A stretch of DNA of 64,000 nucleotides, from NCBI GenBank assembly GCA_937974245.1, contig CALJKV010000103.1, forward strand, positions 62,001 through 126,000, in the 5' to 3' direction. This document shows, piece by piece, positions 1 through 9,258 of this stretch; position 1 is the stretch's first letter, and every line of letters begins with the position of its first letter. The notes below the pieces were generated by a model that ran no database searches, was not told the DNA's origin, and saw only the letters and a list, made by a program, of their open reading frames with translations. A program made the position numbers and the translations under genes. The DNA is from an uncultured Chloroflexota bacterium (GTDB taxonomy: Bacteria; Chloroflexota; Anaerolineae; Aggregatilineales; Phototrophicaceae).

Positions 1-644
1 AGGGTGACGAGACACCCTCGCTGCGGCGGTTGGAAACGCTGGTCAATAATGTGGCCGGGGGGCATGACGTGCTGGTCTGGCAGCGTGAAAAAGAGAAACA
101 AATCCTAGTTTTCCATGCGACAGATGCGAAAGACCCGGTGGATACCAGTCTGAGCCTGGCAAAGCTGCTGACACAGGAAGTCCATCGGCGGCACCCCGGT
201 ACAAAAGTGGCGATTGGGGTTGGGCAACCAGCGCGGGAAATTGGCCACTGGCGTTCGAGCTATGAAGATGCCCAAAAAGCATTGAACCTGGCGATCCGTT
301 TGCAGACCGATACCCCGTTATATATTGGTGATCTGGGTGTGTACCAGCTTTTGCAGGGGCTATCTGAGCGCGAGAAGCTGATGACATTTTGCACAAAAAC
401 CCTGGGTTCGTTGGAGGATTATGACCTGCGGCAGCACGCCGACCTCGTGAAAACGCTGGACGCCTTTTTCACCTGTCATGGGAATTTGAGCCAGACTGCC
501 GAGATGTTGATTGTGCATCGGAACACACTGCTTTACCGGATGAACCGAATTAACGAAATCGCTGAAATTGACATCAACCGGCCTGAAACCCGTTTGGCGC
601 TGCACCTGGCCCTGACGATACGTAAGCTGTTGGGCAGCCGTTAA
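1..644 (+). CDS. PucR-family transcriptional regulator, C-terminal part (cut by left edge)
   Basis: The frame is open to base 3, so the gene starts outside the window; the TTG at 30 is not a credible start. The visible ~214 residues hold a GGDEF-like middle region and end in the PucR-type helix-turn-helix (GNLSQTAEMLIVHRNTLLYR), followed by the usual ETRLALHLALTIRKLLG tail. Proteins of this family bind DNA and often control purine, nitrogen or amino-acid catabolism; the effector cannot be read here. The same C-terminal pattern is found in the complete PucR protein at 7531-9153 (IHRNTLVYR, DTRLVLHLALKI), so the two are paralogues bracketing gltB and a permease. Function of the family is known; the target genes are inferred only. 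Confidence 0.88.
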   Translation, partial: GDETPSLRRLETLVNNVAGGHDVLVWQREKEKQILVFHATDAKDPVDTSLSLAKLLTQEVHRRHPGTKVAIGVGQPAREIGHWRSSYEDAQKALNLAIRLQTDTPLYIGDLGVYQLLQGLSEREKLMTFCTKTLGSLEDYDLRQHADLVKTLDAFFTCHGNLSQTAEMLIVHRNTLLYRMNRINEIAEIDINRPETRLALHLALTIRKLLGSR

Positions 645-793
645 GTCAATTTTTGTGTAGCTTGCATAAAAAATACATCTGTTTTTAGGTTGAATTGACG
701 GTAAAAATGACCACCTCGGTCTGTTTTGCGTGCCACCTATTCATACTGCACAAAAATTCAGGCAGCATTATACTCCATATTGCCTAATTCAGA

Positions 794-807
794 GCGGATT
801 AATCCGC
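794..807. promoter_or_regulatory. Perfect 14-bp palindrome, candidate operator
   Basis: The sequence GCGGATTAATCCGC is its own reverse complement. It sits about 180 bases upstream of the gltB start in non-coding DNA. A dimeric regulator site is the likeliest reading; the neighbouring PucR proteins are candidates only by position. Confidence 0.45.
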
Positions 808-906
808 GATCATCCCCCGCCTCCTCCCTGTGAGTACACGGCCTGTGAAGGATGCATAAGCGAATCCCCCAATTTTCGTGCAGTATGTTTTATGCGTGTC
901 TGATAA

Positions 907-924
907 ATTCCACTTATATGGAAT
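907..924. promoter_or_regulatory. Inverted repeat ATTCCA-N6-TGGAAT, candidate operator
   Basis: Six-base arms with a six-base centre (CTTATA) lie 64 bases before the gltB ATG. The centre and right arm include TTATAT, which could act as a -10 element, so a protein bound here would compete with RNA polymerase. Arms are exact; the function is inferred. Confidence 0.45.
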
Positions 925-987
925 CGATTTTCCAACCGCATTTGTGCCATTTGTCCGATAATCTACCAGTTTAGGCAGGGGGAGAAT

Positions 988-3900
988 ATGGAAGACTCGA
1001 GATTGCCTCAGGATATTGCTGCATTTCTCCACCCGATTGATCGCAATGAACGTGATGCCTGTGCCTTGAGTTGTGCGGTTCGCAAAGGCGGACAACCGAC
1101 GCATGGCAACGTCAAGCGCACGATTGAGGCGCTGTCGCGAATGGGCCATCGCAGCGGTTTCATTGATGGTGAGGGGGATGGCGTGGGGATTCTGACGGAT
1201 ATCCCGCGCCAATTGTGGATGAAGAAACTGGCGGCTTCCCGCTTGCCATCTGCGCTGGCAACAAACCCGGATTTCTGGGTAGCACATCTGATGATTCCGG
1301 CGGAACAGCGTCCTCAGTCAGTCGAGATCAAGAGCCGCATTGTGCAGGTGCTGAGCGAGGCCGGTTTGGAAGTCCTGATCGCCAGGCAGGCGGATGTGCG
1401 CAGCTACGAATTAGGGCCGCACGCTGCCCGGAATGAGCCGGATTTCTGGCAGATTGCGGGCATTCGTGGCGCGGTTATGGCCGAGAACCTAGAATCCTAC
1501 CTGTTTAACATGCAGGTTCGCCTGGAAAGTGACTTTGGCGTGCATTTTCCGTCATTTTCAACCCACAGCGCGGTTTATAAGGTACAAGGCACTGCGGAAA
1601 TTCTCCGGCGTTACTATCCAGAACTACGTGACCCGACTTTTGCTTCGACCGTCACCCTCGGCCATGCTCGTTACAGCACCAACACCAACCCGATTTTCGA
1701 GCGTGTGCAACCCTTCTGTTTATTGGGACACAACGGAGAGTTCAACACAATTTCAAGATTTCGCATGGAATCGGCCATGCTCGGTATTGAGCTTGACCCG
1801 GATAACTCTGACTCACAGGATGTAGACCGGGCACTGCATACGCTGGTGCACAACTTTGGGCTGGACTTGATCGAAGCGATGGAACTGGTGTTCCCGCCGC
1901 ATGATCATGACCTGGTGCAGCATGTGGATTCTATCCAGCAGATGTATGCTCAGATGCGGCGCAGTTTTGGCCCGTTCGCGCAGGGACCGGCGGCGCTGGC
2001 GGCGCGTTTTGGCGACCAATGTGTATTCTCGGTGGATGCCCTGGGGCTGCGTCCGCTGTGGTTTGGCGAGACTGAAAAGGAATATTTTGCCAGTTCCGAA
2101 CGTGGTGTTTACCCGCTTACGATGATGTCCGGCAACCCGAAACCATTGGGGCCGGGGGAGAAGATTGCCCTGAAGATTACGCCAGGGCGCGCCGTAGAGG
2201 TGCTGGATTACCCAGCGATTCAGTACCATGTGTGGCAGCGGTTTGAAGAGCGCGGTTGGTATCACGCGCAAGATCGGGACGACTTCTCCCCGAAACCTGC
2301 TTTTCGCCAGCCTTTTTCCCGTTCACAATATCCCCAGATGCCGCAAAATGGCGGTAGTCGGGCATTGCTTTCGGAGATCGCACAGGTAGCGGTGGCTACT
2401 GCGTCTGTCGCGGTGCCGGTCATCTACCCATTCCCTGAGTCGCTCCCCTGGCAGGATCGTCCCGCCGTGCTGAATACCAGTGCGATGGCCGCTCTGGGCT
2501 GGGAGCGTTATCACATCAGTATAGTACAGACAATGGCGGAAACCGCAAAAGAGCAAATTGGCTCGCTGGGGTGGGATGGCCCGCTGGCGGCCCTCAGTCA
2601 GACGCGGGTGAATCTGGCTGACTATTTCAAAGAGACGGTAGCGGTGGTTACCAACCCGGCAATTGACCGTGAACGCGAGCAGGCCCAGTTTTCGACACAC
2701 ATTCTGTTGGGGAATCGCCCGGCAGTTGGGCAGTACGAGGACGAGGGACGATTTATTGAATTGGCGTCACCACTACTGATTGGCGGGCATCCTGACCTGA
2801 TGCTCCCGGAAGAGGCAATTGAGGCCCTGCGGGGGCACGGCATCTGGACATTGGAAGCGGTGGCGGACTACTTTGGTGCCGACTGTGTGATCTTGCCGGC
2901 TTGCGCTGTGGCGGGGGAGAGCCTACCCGTGGCGCTGGAACGTCTCCAGGGTGAGGCGGTAGATGCCGTACTGAGTGGTGCGGCCTGTTTGATCCTGGAT
3001 GATACTGGCGTCTACAGCGGCGAGTCAATGTGGCTTGATCCGCTGCTCGTCACGGCGGCGGTTGACCGGGCACTGCGGGAGTATCGGTCTGATGGCATGA
3101 ATCTGCGGCGGCAGGCGGGCATTGTGCTTCGTTCGGGCGGGCTGCGCGATATGCACGACCTGGCGCTGAGCGTGGCGCTAGGGGCGAATGCGGTGCTGCC
3201 GTATGCGATGTATGCGGTTGGCCTGGGGATAGCGCCACGTGAAGGCAAAAACGGCGCTTCCCAGGAGGATATGAGTGTCACTTTTGAAAAGATGCTGCGT
3301 GTTATGCGGGCCGGGCTCGAGAAAATTATCTCAACGATTGGCTGCCACGAACTGCGCGGTTACGGGCATTCGTTCAGCTCAGTTGGGCTGGCGAATGAGG
3401 TCGCGGCATATTTCAGCACGGCTAATTATTTCGGTTCGGCGCAGCGTGGACTGACCTGGGCTGACCTGGAACAGGAAGCGGCAGCGCGTGCCGCCGAGTT
3501 CCGTGGGGAACAGGCGTCGCGTCCCGGCAATCCGTCGCGGTTGTATCCCAAAGTATGGAAGAAAATTGAGGCACTGGCTGCTGGAACGCTGACCTACGAG
3601 GAATACACGGCAACATTGGTGGAAATCGAACAGGAGATGCCTGTGGCGCTGCGTCATATCCTGGGCGTAAACCCCGCTCTGGGCGCGGTTGACCCGACAG
3701 AAGTAGATACAACTATAGCAGGCCATGCGCTCCCGGTAGTGATTGGCGCGATGTCGTTTGGGTCGCAGGGCGAATTGGCCTACAAAGCTTATGGCGAGGC
3801 TGCTGCCCGGCTGAACATTGTGTGTGTGAATGGCGAGGGTGGTGAACTGCCGGAGATGTTGGGACGCTACCCGAATAACCGCGGCAACCAGATTGCTTCA

Positions 3901-5676
3901 GCCCGGTTTGGGGTGAATATCGCGTTCCTGAATTCGTGCAACCTACTGGAAATCAAGATCGGACAAGGAGCGAAGCCGGGTGAGGGCGGACAGCTCCCCG
4001 GCCACAAAGTCACGCAGCAGGTGGCCGAAGCCCGACGCACGACGCCGGGTATTGACCTTATTTCTCCGAATAACAACCATGACCTCTACTCGATTGAAGA
4101 CCTCGCACAGCTTATAGATGAACTCAAGACGGCCAACCCGTATGCGAGAGTCTCGGTGAAGATTCCGGTTGTGCCCGGCGTGGGGATTATCGCGGTGGGC
4201 ATCGCCAAAGCGGGAGCCGACATCATCAACCTGACAGGTTACGATGGTGGGACTGGCGCGGCCCGCGCTCATGCGCTGCGGCATGTGGGGCTGCCGGCGG
4301 AAATTGGTGTGTGGTTGGCACATCATGCCCTTTCAAATAGCGGCCTGCGCCACAAAGTAGAGTTGTGGTGCGATGGGGGCATGAAAAGCGGGCGCGATGT
4401 GATTAAGATGCTGTGCCTGGGCGCGAACCGTGTGGGCTTCGGGACGTTGGCAATGGTGGCAGTTGGGTGTACCATCTGTCGCAAGTGCCATGAGGGAACT
4501 TGTCATGTAGGGATCACCACGCACATGACCACGAAAGAAGAAGCGGCGGCGAAAGGTATCAAGCATTTTGAGCCGCGTGACTTCGAAGCAGCGGTGAGTG
4601 GAATTTGTGCCGTCTTTGATGGGCTGGGAGCGGAAATCCGTGATTTAACGGCGGCGCTGGGCGTGGGGCGCACACAAGACCTGGTGGGGCGTGCCGACTT
4701 GCTGGAACAAATTGCTTTGCAGGATCGCATTGACCTGTCGGTATTGACAATCCCTGCCGCGAAGAATGCCAGGCCGCATCTGCAACCGGGCGTTGGCCGC
4801 CGCCTGACTCGCCCGCGCAATACGCTCAGCAAGCAGCTTACCTCGGTCATCGCGGCGAGCGTGGCCCAGGGTGATTATGAACTCACGTATGATGATGAAC
4901 AAGTGATGTCTATGGATCGGGCATTGGGGACGCACCTGGCGGGGGCGCTGGCGCGGCGGGAATTCCCGGATTCTGACCTGATTGATGCTGTACATCTGGT
5001 ATTCAGCAACTCGGCGGTTCCCGGTAACGGGTTAGCGGCGTTTAATGACTCGCCGCTGAATGTACTGGTCGAGGGTGGGGCGCAGGATGGTGTTGGCAAG
5101 TGTGCCAGGGGCGGCGCGGTAACGATTTTGAAGGGTCTGACTCACGATGGGGAGTGGGTGGATGGCTCAGTAGGTAAGAGTTTTGCCTATGGCGCACAGG
5201 GCGGGATGTTCATCGTGCAGGGGGATGCCGATACCCGCGCATGTATCCGTCTGAGTGGGGCGGATGTCATCTTTGGCGGTGAAGTCCGGGAACCGCTGCG
5301 GGATGAATTAGGAGGGTTGGTGGCGAGAGCGAATCTAAAAGGTTATGCCTGCGAATATATGACTTCCGGGCGCGTGTTGATTATGGGCGACCCCGGCCCC
5401 TGGATGTGCGCCGGAATGTCTGGTGGTGTGGTTTACCAGCGCATCCAACCGGAAATGAAGCTGACTCAGGACGCAATCCAACGCCGACTCGCCCCCAGTC
5501 GTATGGTTGAAATCATGCCTCTGGACGAGACGGGCGCAAGCGATGTAAATAGCCTGCTGCGGATATATATCCACACGCTGGAGGCTAACAACCAGGCTGA
5601 TGCTGCCCAGCATCTTTACCGGTTGATGGATAGGCCGGAAGCGCACTTTATCAAGATTGCTCCTCCGGTTCATTAG
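988..5676 (+). CDS. gltB: Glutamate synthase, large (alpha) subunit
   Basis: The enzyme transfers the glutamine amide to 2-oxoglutarate to give two glutamates, in the GS-GOGAT ammonia assimilation route. At 1562 residues it has the usual size. Order of domains: class II glutamine amidotransferase (about 25-400; Cys25 after a 24-residue propeptide would be the N-terminal nucleophile, in RDACALSC), central domain (about 440-700), FMN-binding synthase domain (about 780-1190) and GXGXG domain (about 1250-1510). A Cys-x5-Cys-x4-Cys set at about 1161, 1167 and 1172 (CTICRKCHEGTC) matches the 3Fe-4S ligands. The usual CGVGF after the catalytic Cys reads CALSC here. The start is fixed by AGGGGGAG. 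No gltD small subunit lies nearby, so the electron donor must be encoded elsewhere. Confidence 0.96.
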   Translation: MEDSRLPQDIAAFLHPIDRNERDACALSCAVRKGGQPTHGNVKRTIEALSRMGHRSGFIDGEGDGVGILTDIPRQLWMKKLAASRLPSALATNPDFWVAHLMIPAEQRPQSVEIKSRIVQVLSEAGLEVLIARQADVRSYELGPHAARNEPDFWQIAGIRGAVMAENLESYLFNMQVRLESDFGVHFPSFSTHSAVYKVQGTAEILRRYYPELRDPTFASTVTLGHARYSTNTNPIFERVQPFCLLGHNGEFNTISRFRMESAMLGIELDPDNSDSQDVDRALHTLVHNFGLDLIEAMELVFPPHDHDLVQHVDSIQQMYAQMRRSFGPFAQGPAALAARFGDQCVFSVDALGLRPLWFGETEKEYFASSERGVYPLTMMSGNPKPLGPGEKIALKITPGRAVEVLDYPAIQYHVWQRFEERGWYHAQDRDDFSPKPAFRQPFSRSQYPQMPQNGGSRALLSEIAQVAVATASVAVPVIYPFPESLPWQDRPAVLNTSAMAALGWERYHISIVQTMAETAKEQIGSLGWDGPLAALSQTRVNLADYFKETVAVVTNPAIDREREQAQFSTHILLGNRPAVGQYEDEGRFIELASPLLIGGHPDLMLPEEAIEALRGHGIWTLEAVADYFGADCVILPACAVAGESLPVALERLQGEAVDAVLSGAACLILDDTGVYSGESMWLDPLLVTAAVDRALREYRSDGMNLRRQAGIVLRSGGLRDMHDLALSVALGANAVLPYAMYAVGLGIAPREGKNGASQEDMSVTFEKMLRVMRAGLEKIISTIGCHELRGYGHSFSSVGLANEVAAYFSTANYFGSAQRGLTWADLEQEAAARAAEFRGEQASRPGNPSRLYPKVWKKIEALAAGTLTYEEYTATLVEIEQEMPVALRHILGVNPALGAVDPTEVDTTIAGHALPVVIGAMSFGSQGELAYKAYGEAAARLNIVCVNGEGGELPEMLGRYPNNRGNQIASARFGVNIAFLNSCNLLEIKIGQGAKPGEGGQLPGHKVTQQVAEARRTTPGIDLISPNNNHDLYSIEDLAQLIDELKTANPYARVSVKIPVVPGVGIIAVGIAKAGADIINLTGYDGGTGAARAHALRHVGLPAEIGVWLAHHALSNSGLRHKVELWCDGGMKSGRDVIKMLCLGANRVGFGTLAMVAVGCTICRKCHEGTCHVGITTHMTTKEEAAAKGIKHFEPRDFEAAVSGICAVFDGLGAEIRDLTAALGVGRTQDLVGRADLLEQIALQDRIDLSVLTIPAAKNARPHLQPGVGRRLTRPRNTLSKQLTSVIAASVAQGDYELTYDDEQVMSMDRALGTHLAGALARREFPDSDLIDAVHLVFSNSAVPGNGLAAFNDSPLNVLVEGGAQDGVGKCARGGAVTILKGLTHDGEWVDGSVGKSFAYGAQGGMFIVQGDADTRACIRLSGADVIFGGEVREPLRDELGGLVARANLKGYACEYMTSGRVLIMGDPGPWMCAGMSGGVVYQRIQPEMKLTQDAIQRRLAPSRMVEIMPLDETGASDVNSLLRIYIHTLEANNQADAAQHLYRLMDRPEAHFIKIAPPVH

Positions 5677-5699
5677 AACTGTATTTCACCTGATAGCGA

Positions 5700-5748
5700 A
5701 TACTGCCGCCTGTCATCGCCACTTGTGCAGCGTGCTGGGCGGCAGTAT
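5700..5748 (+). terminator. Large stem-loop after gltB
   Basis: Perfect 11-bp arms (ATACTGCCGCC and GGCGGCAGTAT) enclose 27 bases, 24 bases after the gltB stop. No T-run follows, so this is not a standard intrinsic terminator; it could be a mRNA 3'-end stabiliser, an attenuator between gltB and the permease, or a protein site. Confidence 0.45.
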
Positions 5749-5798
5749 GATTCCGCGCTGTTTCAATCTCTTCTGTTTGCAAAGGTACAATAAACAAG

Positions 5799-7019
5799 AT
5801 GACCACCATGCAGGTCGCAGTTGGGATCATTGTGCTGATTACGTATGTGGGTATCGCTATCGGGCAGGTGCCGGGCCTGCGGATGAACCGCGCTACGATT
5901 GCACTCGCTGGTGCGGCAGCGTTAATCGCAGTGGGGGCAATTGACGAGAAGCGGGCTCTTGCCGCTATTGACATCGGCACGATTCTACTGCTGGCGGCTA
6001 TGATGGTTATTAACGCCAATTTAAGGATGGCGCGCTTCTTCCGATTGGTGGGAGATCGAGCAATGCGGCTGGCGCATACCCCGAAAACTCTGCTGGCACT
6101 GGTGATTCTGTCGTCCGGGGCTCTATCGGCGGTATTTCTGAATGACACGATCTGCCTGATGTTCACGCCTCTGGTGGTGGAACTCACGCAGCGCATGAAG
6201 CGCGACCCGATTCCATATCTGACAGGGCTGGCAACTGCCGCGAATGTCGGTTCAACTGCCACCATTACAGGCAATCCCCAGAATCTTATAATCGGACAGT
6301 CCAGTGGTATTCCCTATGTCACTTTTATGGCGTATCTTGCACCCGTAGCACTGATCGGGCTGGTGATCTGCTGGGGAGTTATTATGCTGGCTTATCCGGG
6401 TGAGTTTCGCGGCCTGTTGCCCGCTGTGGAGACGATTCCCGTTGAACCCTATTATCCGCTATTCCGGCGTACTATGCTGATTGTCAGCGGTCTGACACTT
6501 GCATTTCTACTGGGTGCGCCAATTGTCTCGTCGGCGTGTGTCGCCGCTGGGCTGCTGCTGGTGTCGCGGCTCCGCCCGAATAAGCTTCTGGCGCTTGACT
6601 GGGAACTCCTGGCGATGTTTGGCGGGCTTTTTGTCGTGACTGGCGCGATTGAAATCGTAGGTCTGAGTGATATGCTGTTTGAGGCTACCGCAACTCTGCT
6701 ACACGGGGGCGTAGCGACCCTGAGTATAACGACCGGCGTATTGAGCAACCTGGTCTCGAATGTGCCAGCAGTGTTGCTCCTGCGCCCCGAAATTGCTGCC
6801 TTCCCTAACGCTCACCAGAGTTGGCTTACCCTGGCTATGGCTTCAACGCTGGCTGGCAACCTCACATTGCTGGGTTCAGCCGCCACTTTGATCGTCGCCG
6901 AATTGGCCCGCACACACGGCGTGAACCTGAGTTTCCGCGTCTATCTGCGTGCCGGTATCCCGATCACCATCCTGACGATGCTGGCCGGGATTCTTTGGCT
7001 AAGCCTGATTCCGGTCTGA
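5799..7019 (+). CDS. ArsB/NhaD/SLC13-like ion permease
   Basis: The 406 residues are almost entirely hydrophobic, with about 10-12 predicted membrane segments. Two half-repeats characteristic of the ion transporter superfamily are visible: a first signature with ALSAVFLNDTICLMFTPLV near 107-125 and GNPQNLIIGQSSG near 157-169, and a second with LSNLVSNVPAVLLLRP near 312-327. The asparagine-containing loops line the substrate site in this superfamily. Substrate (arsenite, sodium, dicarboxylate or another anion) cannot be assigned. It follows gltB by 122 bases. ATG at 5799 has only a weak ribosome site; ATG at 5808 is an alternative start. Confidence 0.85.
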   Translation: MTTMQVAVGIIVLITYVGIAIGQVPGLRMNRATIALAGAAALIAVGAIDEKRALAAIDIGTILLLAAMMVINANLRMARFFRLVGDRAMRLAHTPKTLLALVILSSGALSAVFLNDTICLMFTPLVVELTQRMKRDPIPYLTGLATAANVGSTATITGNPQNLIIGQSSGIPYVTFMAYLAPVALIGLVICWGVIMLAYPGEFRGLLPAVETIPVEPYYPLFRRTMLIVSGLTLAFLLGAPIVSSACVAAGLLLVSRLRPNKLLALDWELLAMFGGLFVVTGAIEIVGLSDMLFEATATLLHGGVATLSITTGVLSNLVSNVPAVLLLRPEIAAFPNAHQSWLTLAMASTLAGNLTLLGSAATLIVAELARTHGVNLSFRVYLRAGIPITILTMLAGILWLSLIPV

Positions 7020-7027
7020 TAACTCGC

Positions 7028-7360
7028 CTATAGCGGTTCCGGGTTGTCGTAGTACGATCGATTCTCTTTGAGCGGTAGTTCGGTGTGCGCGGTACGGACG
7101 CGGGCGCGTTCGGCACATGGCCCAACCTCATCACACCACCAATCGCGTTCGGCCCAGGCCGGTCCCCAGGGGCCTTCTACCGGGAACTGGGCGTGCCACC
7201 AGGCCTCGCAGGCGTCGCAGCAGAAATCTCGCTCCGATGAACGCTCCGGGTTTTTCTGAATGACTTTTTGACTGGTTGGATGAATGCGGATGTAGTAATC
7301 CATGTCAATCACCGCGCCGCAGCCATCACAAACGAGTGTCGGAACGTCGTGAATGCTCAT
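7028..7360 (-). CDS. Small cysteine-rich protein, probable metal-binding
   Basis: This 110-residue protein has a CxxC pair near the N-terminus (VCDGCGAVID), a CCxAC group in the middle (FCCDACEAWW) and two further Cys around WWCDEVGPC, suggesting a zinc-ribbon-like fold. I do not recognise the family. ATG at 7360 is preferred over the GTG ten codons upstream because AAAGAGG lies seven bases before it. It ends nine bases from the end of the convergent permease. Confidence 0.65.
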   Translation of the reverse strand: MSIHDVPTLVCDGCGAVIDMDYYIRIHPTSQKVIQKNPERSSERDFCCDACEAWWHAQFPVEGPWGPAWAERDWWCDEVGPCAERARVRTAHTELPLKENRSYYDNPEPL

Positions 7361-7530
7361 CACGTACCTCTTTCTCGTCAGAACTTTCACTCAAGGACGG
7401 CGGTTGACGACAATCAGGGAGCGGCGGGCTTAAGCGAAAGCCTATCGTATTTGGGTTACTTTCAGTGAACAGGGAAGGGGGAATACCCGGCAAGTGCCAG
7501 ATGTCAGGTTAGGAGCTGCCGGACATCACT

Positions 7531-9153
7531 TTAGCCGGAAGCCTTCCCCAGGACTTGTTGAATCTTCAGCGCGAGGTGTAGCACCAGTCGGGTATCGGCG
7601 TCGTCCAGGTTGACGCCAGTGAGTTCAGTAATGCGTTCCAGGCGGTAAACCAGGGTATTGCGGTGGATTGCCAGGTCCGCCGCCGCTTTTGCGAGGTTGC
7701 CGTTTGCCTCGAAGTAGCTTTTTAAGGTCAGGATAAAGTCACTGTCTTTGCGGGCATCGTATTCGAGCAACTGTCCTAAAGTTTCATTGTGGAAATCGCG
7801 TAAGTGGGGGCCGGCAGTGTCTTTGAGCGCCAGCAGCAGGCGGAACAACTGCAAATCCCCGTAATAAGTGATGCCGGCAGGTGTGCCGAGTTCCTCTGCG
7901 ATGTGAATTGCATCGCGGGCTTCGCGGTATGCGCCACGCAGAGCGGCCAACCCGGACGCCGGGCTGCTGATACCCGCCACGACGGTATCTCCTGGCAGGC
8001 GTGATACCAGTTGGTCACGTACCGCGCCGATGATTCCCTGCAAGCGCTCAATCGTCCCGCTCGTATCAAATGGGTAGAGGGCGATGATGACATCTACGTA
8101 ATGGCCGACAGCGCCGTTAATATGCGTGCGAACCTGCGTGTCGCGCACGAGCGCAACCTGGTTTTCCAGGGTGAAGACCGTACCGGCGGCGGTCGTCGCA
8201 TGGAAGACGACGGCGACATACGATTCTTCGACTGCGAAACCGGACTGGTGGGCGCGGGTAGTCATCAGGTCGTGGTCATTGGAGACGCCGCTCAGCCACA
8301 TCTGAATCCAATCGCCCCGTGCCTGCTCAACAGCGATCCTGACCGCGCGACTTTTCGCCATTTCGACGGCACAGGCGTCCGCCCCATGTATCAATACCAT
8401 CCGGGTAAACTCATCCAGTCCCGACGACTGGCCGAACACGGTGAGGTATCCGGCGGGACGTTTTTCGACCCGTAAAACGGCCGTGTACCCAAGCGGGCTG
8501 GGGGTAATATCGCTGCTTTCATCGGGCAGTAGCCGTTCCAGCCAGTTTTGGAACGCACCGAATGCTATTGAAGCGTGACGATCACGGCGCTGAACCTGGT
8601 CGGGGTCGCGCTGGGCAATGAGTGTGCCGGTGGTATCGTGCAGCAATATCGGGCGGGACGTAGCACGCGCCAATACCTGGAGTAGGCTGGCGATGTCGCG
8701 GTTTTCCATTACGAGGCGGGTTAGCTGCCGCTGGATTTCCAGCACACGCTGGCTGACCTGAGCGGCGTAGTTGGCGATGGTGGCGTTGACCGCTCGTTCA
8801 ATATGGGTGAGGTTGCTGCCATCGGGCAGCGCCAGCAGGCTGATCTGGTACTGGTTGGCTGCGTGAATGACGTCGTCTGCGAGGGTATCCGGGCAGGCCA
8901 TTGCCCGCACGCCAACTTCAGATAGCCCCTTGATCACATCAATCAGGGTGATACGGCTATCATAGGTTTGCAGAAGTTCGATAGAAACCAGCGCCAGCTC
9001 ACCCCCATAGATTTCAGAGAAAGCGGGTGGACGGGCGCGAACCGTCACGGCCCAGGTGATGGTGATTTCCGGCTCACCGGAGACCAGGGTTGTCCCTAAA
9101 GGCAGGGCCAATTGCAAGATTGTTTGCAGTGTGACCGGGTTATTTTCGCTCAT
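7531..9153 (-). CDS. PucR-family transcriptional regulator
   Basis: The 540-residue protein has the full PucR plan: N-terminal sensory domain (about 1-130, TLQTILQLALPLGTTLVSG), a short coiled region, a GAF-like middle (about 165-280), a GGDEF-like domain (about 290-420) and a C-terminal helix-turn-helix (GNLAKAAADLAIHRNTLVYR). Such proteins are cytoplasmic regulators of purine, nitrogen or amino-acid use. ATG at 9153 is chosen over the GTG at 9186 because GAGAAGG precedes it by eight bases. It lies downstream of and in the same direction as ileS with its own leader. Paralogue of the truncated regulator at the left edge. Confidence 0.9.
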   Translation of the reverse strand: MSENNPVTLQTILQLALPLGTTLVSGEPEITITWAVTVRARPPAFSEIYGGELALVSIELLQTYDSRITLIDVIKGLSEVGVRAMACPDTLADDVIHAANQYQISLLALPDGSNLTHIERAVNATIANYAAQVSQRVLEIQRQLTRLVMENRDIASLLQVLARATSRPILLHDTTGTLIAQRDPDQVQRRDRHASIAFGAFQNWLERLLPDESSDITPSPLGYTAVLRVEKRPAGYLTVFGQSSGLDEFTRMVLIHGADACAVEMAKSRAVRIAVEQARGDWIQMWLSGVSNDHDLMTTRAHQSGFAVEESYVAVVFHATTAAGTVFTLENQVALVRDTQVRTHINGAVGHYVDVIIALYPFDTSGTIERLQGIIGAVRDQLVSRLPGDTVVAGISSPASGLAALRGAYREARDAIHIAEELGTPAGITYYGDLQLFRLLLALKDTAGPHLRDFHNETLGQLLEYDARKDSDFILTLKSYFEANGNLAKAAADLAIHRNTLVYRLERITELTGVNLDDADTRLVLHLALKIQQVLGKASG

Positions 9154-9197
9154 AGCGGCAGCCTTCTCGAACAAGTGGATTCGCACAATAAACGCAA

Positions 9198-9231
9198 CAG
9201 GGTAGGTGAGGCGGTTGCTTCATCTACCCTG
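9198..9231 (-). terminator. Hairpin between ileS and the pucR-like gene
   Basis: Outer arms CAGGGTAG and CTACCCTG are exact and a further seven bases on each side nearly pair, around a four-base loop. Read on the minus strand it ends in TTGCGTTTATTG, a poor T-run, 28 bases after the ileS stop. Two positions pair as G-U only in the plus-strand RNA. Likely ileS terminator. Confidence 0.5.
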
Positions 9232-9258
9232 TATGTGTTACGGTAAACTGCTCAACAA

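Larger units (their letters stand above)
645..987. other. Intergenic leader region before gltB
   Basis: There is no gene in these 343 bases. The stretch is more AT-rich than its surroundings, and it holds a perfect 14-bp palindrome and an inverted repeat with six-base arms (listed separately), as expected of a regulated promoter region. A TATACT hexamer lies near 770 without a convincing -35 partner. The gltB Shine-Dalgarno (AGGGGGAG) ends four bases before its ATG. An antisense frame running through here from gltB is a shadow. Confidence 0.6.

Noticed and set aside
799..1287. Antisense frame at the 5' end of gltB
   Set aside because: No ribosome site and no protein-like composition; it is opposite a conserved part of gltB.
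5651..6274. Antisense frame of 207 codons over the gltB-permease junction
   Set aside because: It mirrors the permease coding sequence, and its composition (many Ala/Ser/Ile with no domains) fits a shadow.
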